Source: Weissella confusa (GTDB lineage: Bacteria > Bacillota > Bacilli > Lactobacillales > Lactobacillaceae). From it: DNA of 36,949 bases. Below, one piece after another: positions 35,569-36,949 of the stretch (position 1 is the first letter of the stretch; the number at the start of each line of letters is the position of its first letter). The position numbers and the translations under genes were made by a program. The notes under the pieces are model-generated. The model was not told the origin of the DNA, did not search any database, and was given only the letters and a program-made list of their open reading frames with translations. The DNA is taken from NCBI RefSeq assembly GCF_004766315.1, contig NZ_PVSN01000054.1, positions 1-36,949 of the forward strand, read 5' to 3'.

Positions 35569-35622
35569 AATTTTCACCTTTTTCTTGTTTGTGTTTTTAA
35601 TGTTTATTTCAGTCTTATAGGT

Positions 35623-35666
35623 ATTATATTAAAGGTAAACTTAACAAAATGCAAGGTTAAACCTAA
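35623..35666 (-). promoter_or_regulatory. Promoter and operator-like palindrome of the XRE gene
   Basis: TATAAT at 35628-35623 is the likely -10; the -35 is poor. The palindrome AGGTTAAACCT (35654-35664), within TTAGGTTTAACCTTG on the minus strand, shares the TTAGGTTTAA core with the three copies at 34421-34537. Confidence 0.55.
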
Positions 35667-35680
35667 TCTATTTTATGCTA

Positions 35681-35710
35681 TTGCGCGCTTTAAAAGAATT
35701 GGGCTATACT
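35681..35710 (+). promoter_or_regulatory. Promoter of the tRNA-Arg gene
   Basis: TTGCGC (35681-35686) and TATACT (35705-35710) are 18 bases apart. Transcription would start just before the tRNA 5' end. Confidence 0.7.
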
Positions 35711-35722
35711 AAATAACGTATT

Positions 35723-35794
35723 GGACTTGTAGTGTAATGGATATCACGTCGGATTCCGGTTCCGGAGATGAGGGTTCGATTCCCTCCAAGTTCA
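35723..35794 (+). tRNA. tRNA-Arg (anticodon CCG)
   Basis: A full cloverleaf can be drawn: acceptor GGACTTG/CAAGTTC, a D arm closed by GTG/CAC, anticodon stem TCGGA/TCCGG with loop TTCCGGT, so the anticodon is CCG, and T arm GAGGG/CCCTC with loop TTCGATT. Discriminator A; CCA is not encoded. It reads CGG arginine codons. The D stem is short (3 bp). tRNA genes are common integration targets, but no second copy of its 3' end is visible in this window. Confidence 0.95.
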
Positions 35795-35805
35795 TCATAT
35801 ATGCT

Positions 35806-35840
35806 AAAAAGACCGAGATTTTAAAATCTCGGTCTTTTTT
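35806..35840. terminator. Bidirectional terminator between tRNA-Arg and the nuclease gene
   Basis: AAAAAGACCGAGATTTT and AAAATCTCGGTCTTTTTT form a perfect stem between the two convergent genes. Confidence 0.93.
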
Positions 35841-35852
35841 CTATCTATATTA

Positions 35853-36704
35853 TTACTTAGCTACCTTCGCGTAACCTGTGCTGTAATCAATCACAACACC
35901 TGGCTCTACGTTAGGAACGAACACATTAAACTCAAGTGAGCCATCTGATGACTTCGCTTCAAGGTGTGATCCAGATGGTACCAAGTTATCCCCATCGTAA
36001 ACTGGCGTTACACGGTAACGCACCGTCTTGCGGTTATCTTGCGCACGTCGCACTTGTGTCTCGTAGTAGTTTTGACCAGTGTTGCTGTCGTTACCATTTG
36101 ACGCTTGGTTAGCCCACGCCGTTTGCGCTGTGATGTTTTGTGGATTTGCCTCAGAACCATCAAAACCACGTACACTTCCAGCCAAAGCGTAACCGATTGA
36201 GTGCCCACGATTATAGAGCATCTTGTAGTTACCACCAATTGATAGCTGGTGCCAGCCAACTGGTTGCATTTGGCGACTATTACCCGTTTGATCACGTGAT
36301 TGATATTGACGGCTAGCCTTTGTTAATAGCGCATTGGCAGTGCCAGCTCGACCCAAAGAATCCTGCTTAGCAAGTTGCACATATGGCGCTGAACTTACCT
36401 TGGCATTCAAATCAGTCTTATTGTTGTTAAGAATGAAAGCACCACTACCATTAAAGCGAACGCTATTCGTACCCAATTGCTTCACCACGTTAGCTGTCAA
36501 AACTGATGATGCTAATGATTCATTTGGGCGCTCGTCTGACGTGCTGCCATAATTAACTTTCGCATCAGACTTAACGCTTGATTGTGCATAATTTGTCTTC
36601 GTTACTTGTGTGCCATTATTATCTTTTAGCACGGTTTGTTGCAATGCAAATACACCCAATGCAATTACAACACCCGCTACAGATACTTGTCGCTTACGTC
36701 CCAT
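35853..36704 (-). CDS. Secreted DNA/RNA non-specific endonuclease, EndA-like (283 aa)
   Basis: A signal/anchor segment (VSVAGVVIALGVFALQQ) and a low-complexity linker precede a beta-beta-alpha-metal nuclease domain. Its active-site motif is YNRGHSIGYAL near residue 165, where DRGH is the classic form; the His base is present. The metal-ligand Asn region NITAQTAWANQ and YYETQVRRA follow, then RYRVTPVYDGDNLVPSGSH and a C-terminal FNVFVPNVEPG. This matches EndA-type surface nucleases of streptococci and lactobacilli, used in DNA uptake or degradation. The start has AAGGAG 8 bases upstream. The IS30 end lies about 120 bases upstream of the start. Confidence 0.9.
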   Translation of the reverse strand: MGRKRQVSVAGVVIALGVFALQQTVLKDNNGTQVTKTNYAQSSVKSDAKVNYGSTSDERPNESLASSVLTANVVKQLGTNSVRFNGSGAFILNNNKTDLNAKVSSAPYVQLAKQDSLGRAGTANALLTKASRQYQSRDQTGNSRQMQPVGWHQLSIGGNYKMLYNRGHSIGYALAGSVRGFDGSEANPQNITAQTAWANQASNGNDSNTGQNYYETQVRRAQDNRKTVRYRVTPVYDGDNLVPSGSHLEAKSSDGSLEFNVFVPNVEPGVVIDYSTGYAKVAK

Positions 36705-36739
36705 GTCAAAAACTCCTTCTCTTATATCCCTGAGATATT

Positions 36740-36748
36740 ATTATACCA
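36740..36748 (-). promoter_or_regulatory. Extended -10 promoter of the nuclease gene
   Basis: TGGTATAAT (36748-36740) is an extended -10 about 35 bases ahead of the start. A TTGACA lies further upstream but 32 bases away, too far to pair with it. Confidence 0.55.
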
Positions 36749-36822
36749 GCAAGTTCTACTTAATATTGTCTTTGAACTGTCAAAAGTTGCATGTTATCTG
36801 GTATTATTAGGGCAATTAATAA

Positions 36823-36949
36823 AGGTGAATTGTCAATTCAACCGGAACACTTGAGATAAATAATATTCTTTAGCCGATCTCCAGCCGAAAAGCTTTCGAG
36901 GTCGGCTATTAATTTGCTCAACCATTTGTTCAATGTATTCGTCTGAATA
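36823..36949 (-). mobile_element. IS30-family element end with transposase C-terminus (partial, inverted copy)
   Basis: This is an exact reverse complement of bases 1-127. On the minus strand it encodes the last 38 residues of the same IS30-family transposase, entering from outside the window, followed by the element terminus at about 36823. The two copies point inward at each other's host segment, so the window is a 36.7-kb host segment flanked by IS30 ends in opposite orientation. Confidence 0.9.

Noticed and set aside
35723-35794. tRNA-Arg as an attachment site of an integrated element ending near 34.1 kb
   Set aside because: The XRE/ImmA module is adjacent, but I found no second copy of the tRNA 3' end and no integrase.
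35853-36704. NRGH instead of DRGH as evidence for an inactive nuclease
   Set aside because: The catalytic His and other motifs are intact, and this position may vary in EndA-type enzymes, so it does not by itself suggest loss of activity.

Overview
The window looks like one contig of a low-to-mid GC Gram-positive lactic acid bacterium, most like Weissella or a close relative. This is inferred from gene content and protein style (EbsA, PrsA, a C-minus L31 protein, a PyrR attenuator, a T-box, a gap-pgk pair), not from a database match. Both ends carry the same 127 bp in inverted orientation. This is the 3' end of an IS30-family transposase gene plus the element's terminus, so the contig runs from one IS30 copy to another. 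Exactly 127 bp is also a common maximum k-mer of short-read assemblers. If that reading is right, the single-base gene breaks seen here are less likely to be sequencing errors.

Layout, almost all on the minus strand. 0.5-1.5 kb: prsA-like foldase. 1.6-5.9 kb: PyrR attenuator, pyrR, carA, carB. 5.9-7.6 kb: rluD, ebsA and a divergent RNase HI-like gene. 7.7-9.4 kb: NhaC-family transporter behind a T-box. 9.4-12.3 kb: secreted beta-helix protein, VTC-type polyphosphate polymerase (frameshifted) and DUF4956 membrane protein. 12.4-14.8 kb: GT2/GtrA glycosyltransferase (frameshifted), phosphodiester glycosidase and a small membrane protein (frameshifted). 14.9-24.9 kb: M32 carboxypeptidase, amino-acid permease, SDR, hypothetical protein, prolyl-tRNA editing protein, rpmE2, lepA, a 44-aa membrane protein, aldo/keto reductase, cardiolipin synthase. 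25.2-28.7 kb: heterodimeric ABC exporter with both halves broken. 28.8-30.6 kb: LysR regulator divergent from a DUF554 membrane protein. 30.7-33.1 kb: pgk and gap. 33.3-35.7 kb: unknown secreted/membrane protein, then an XRE repressor/ImmA module with two small genes and repeated operator-like sites. 35.7-36.7 kb: tRNA-Arg(CCG) and a secreted nuclease.

The most striking signal is the pyrR-carA-carB operon. The leader is a textbook PyrR attenuator and all three reading frames are open, yet the carbamoyl-phosphate synthase it controls appears catalytically dead. CarA has Gly for the glutaminase Cys, Phe for the His and Asp for the Glu. CarB has lost the metal/ATP ligands and the glycine loop of its first ATP-grasp domain, has a collapsed second ATP-grasp domain, and lacks the C-terminal allosteric domain. 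An intact, pyrimidine-regulated pair of pseudoenzymes is the best candidate here for an undescribed function.

A second theme is gene decay. Single-base frameshifts interrupt the polyphosphate polymerase, the GT2/GtrA enzyme, a small membrane protein and one ABC half. The other ABC half has an in-frame stop and an Ala in place of the Walker B Asp. The losses are confined to surface-polymer and efflux functions; housekeeping genes are intact.
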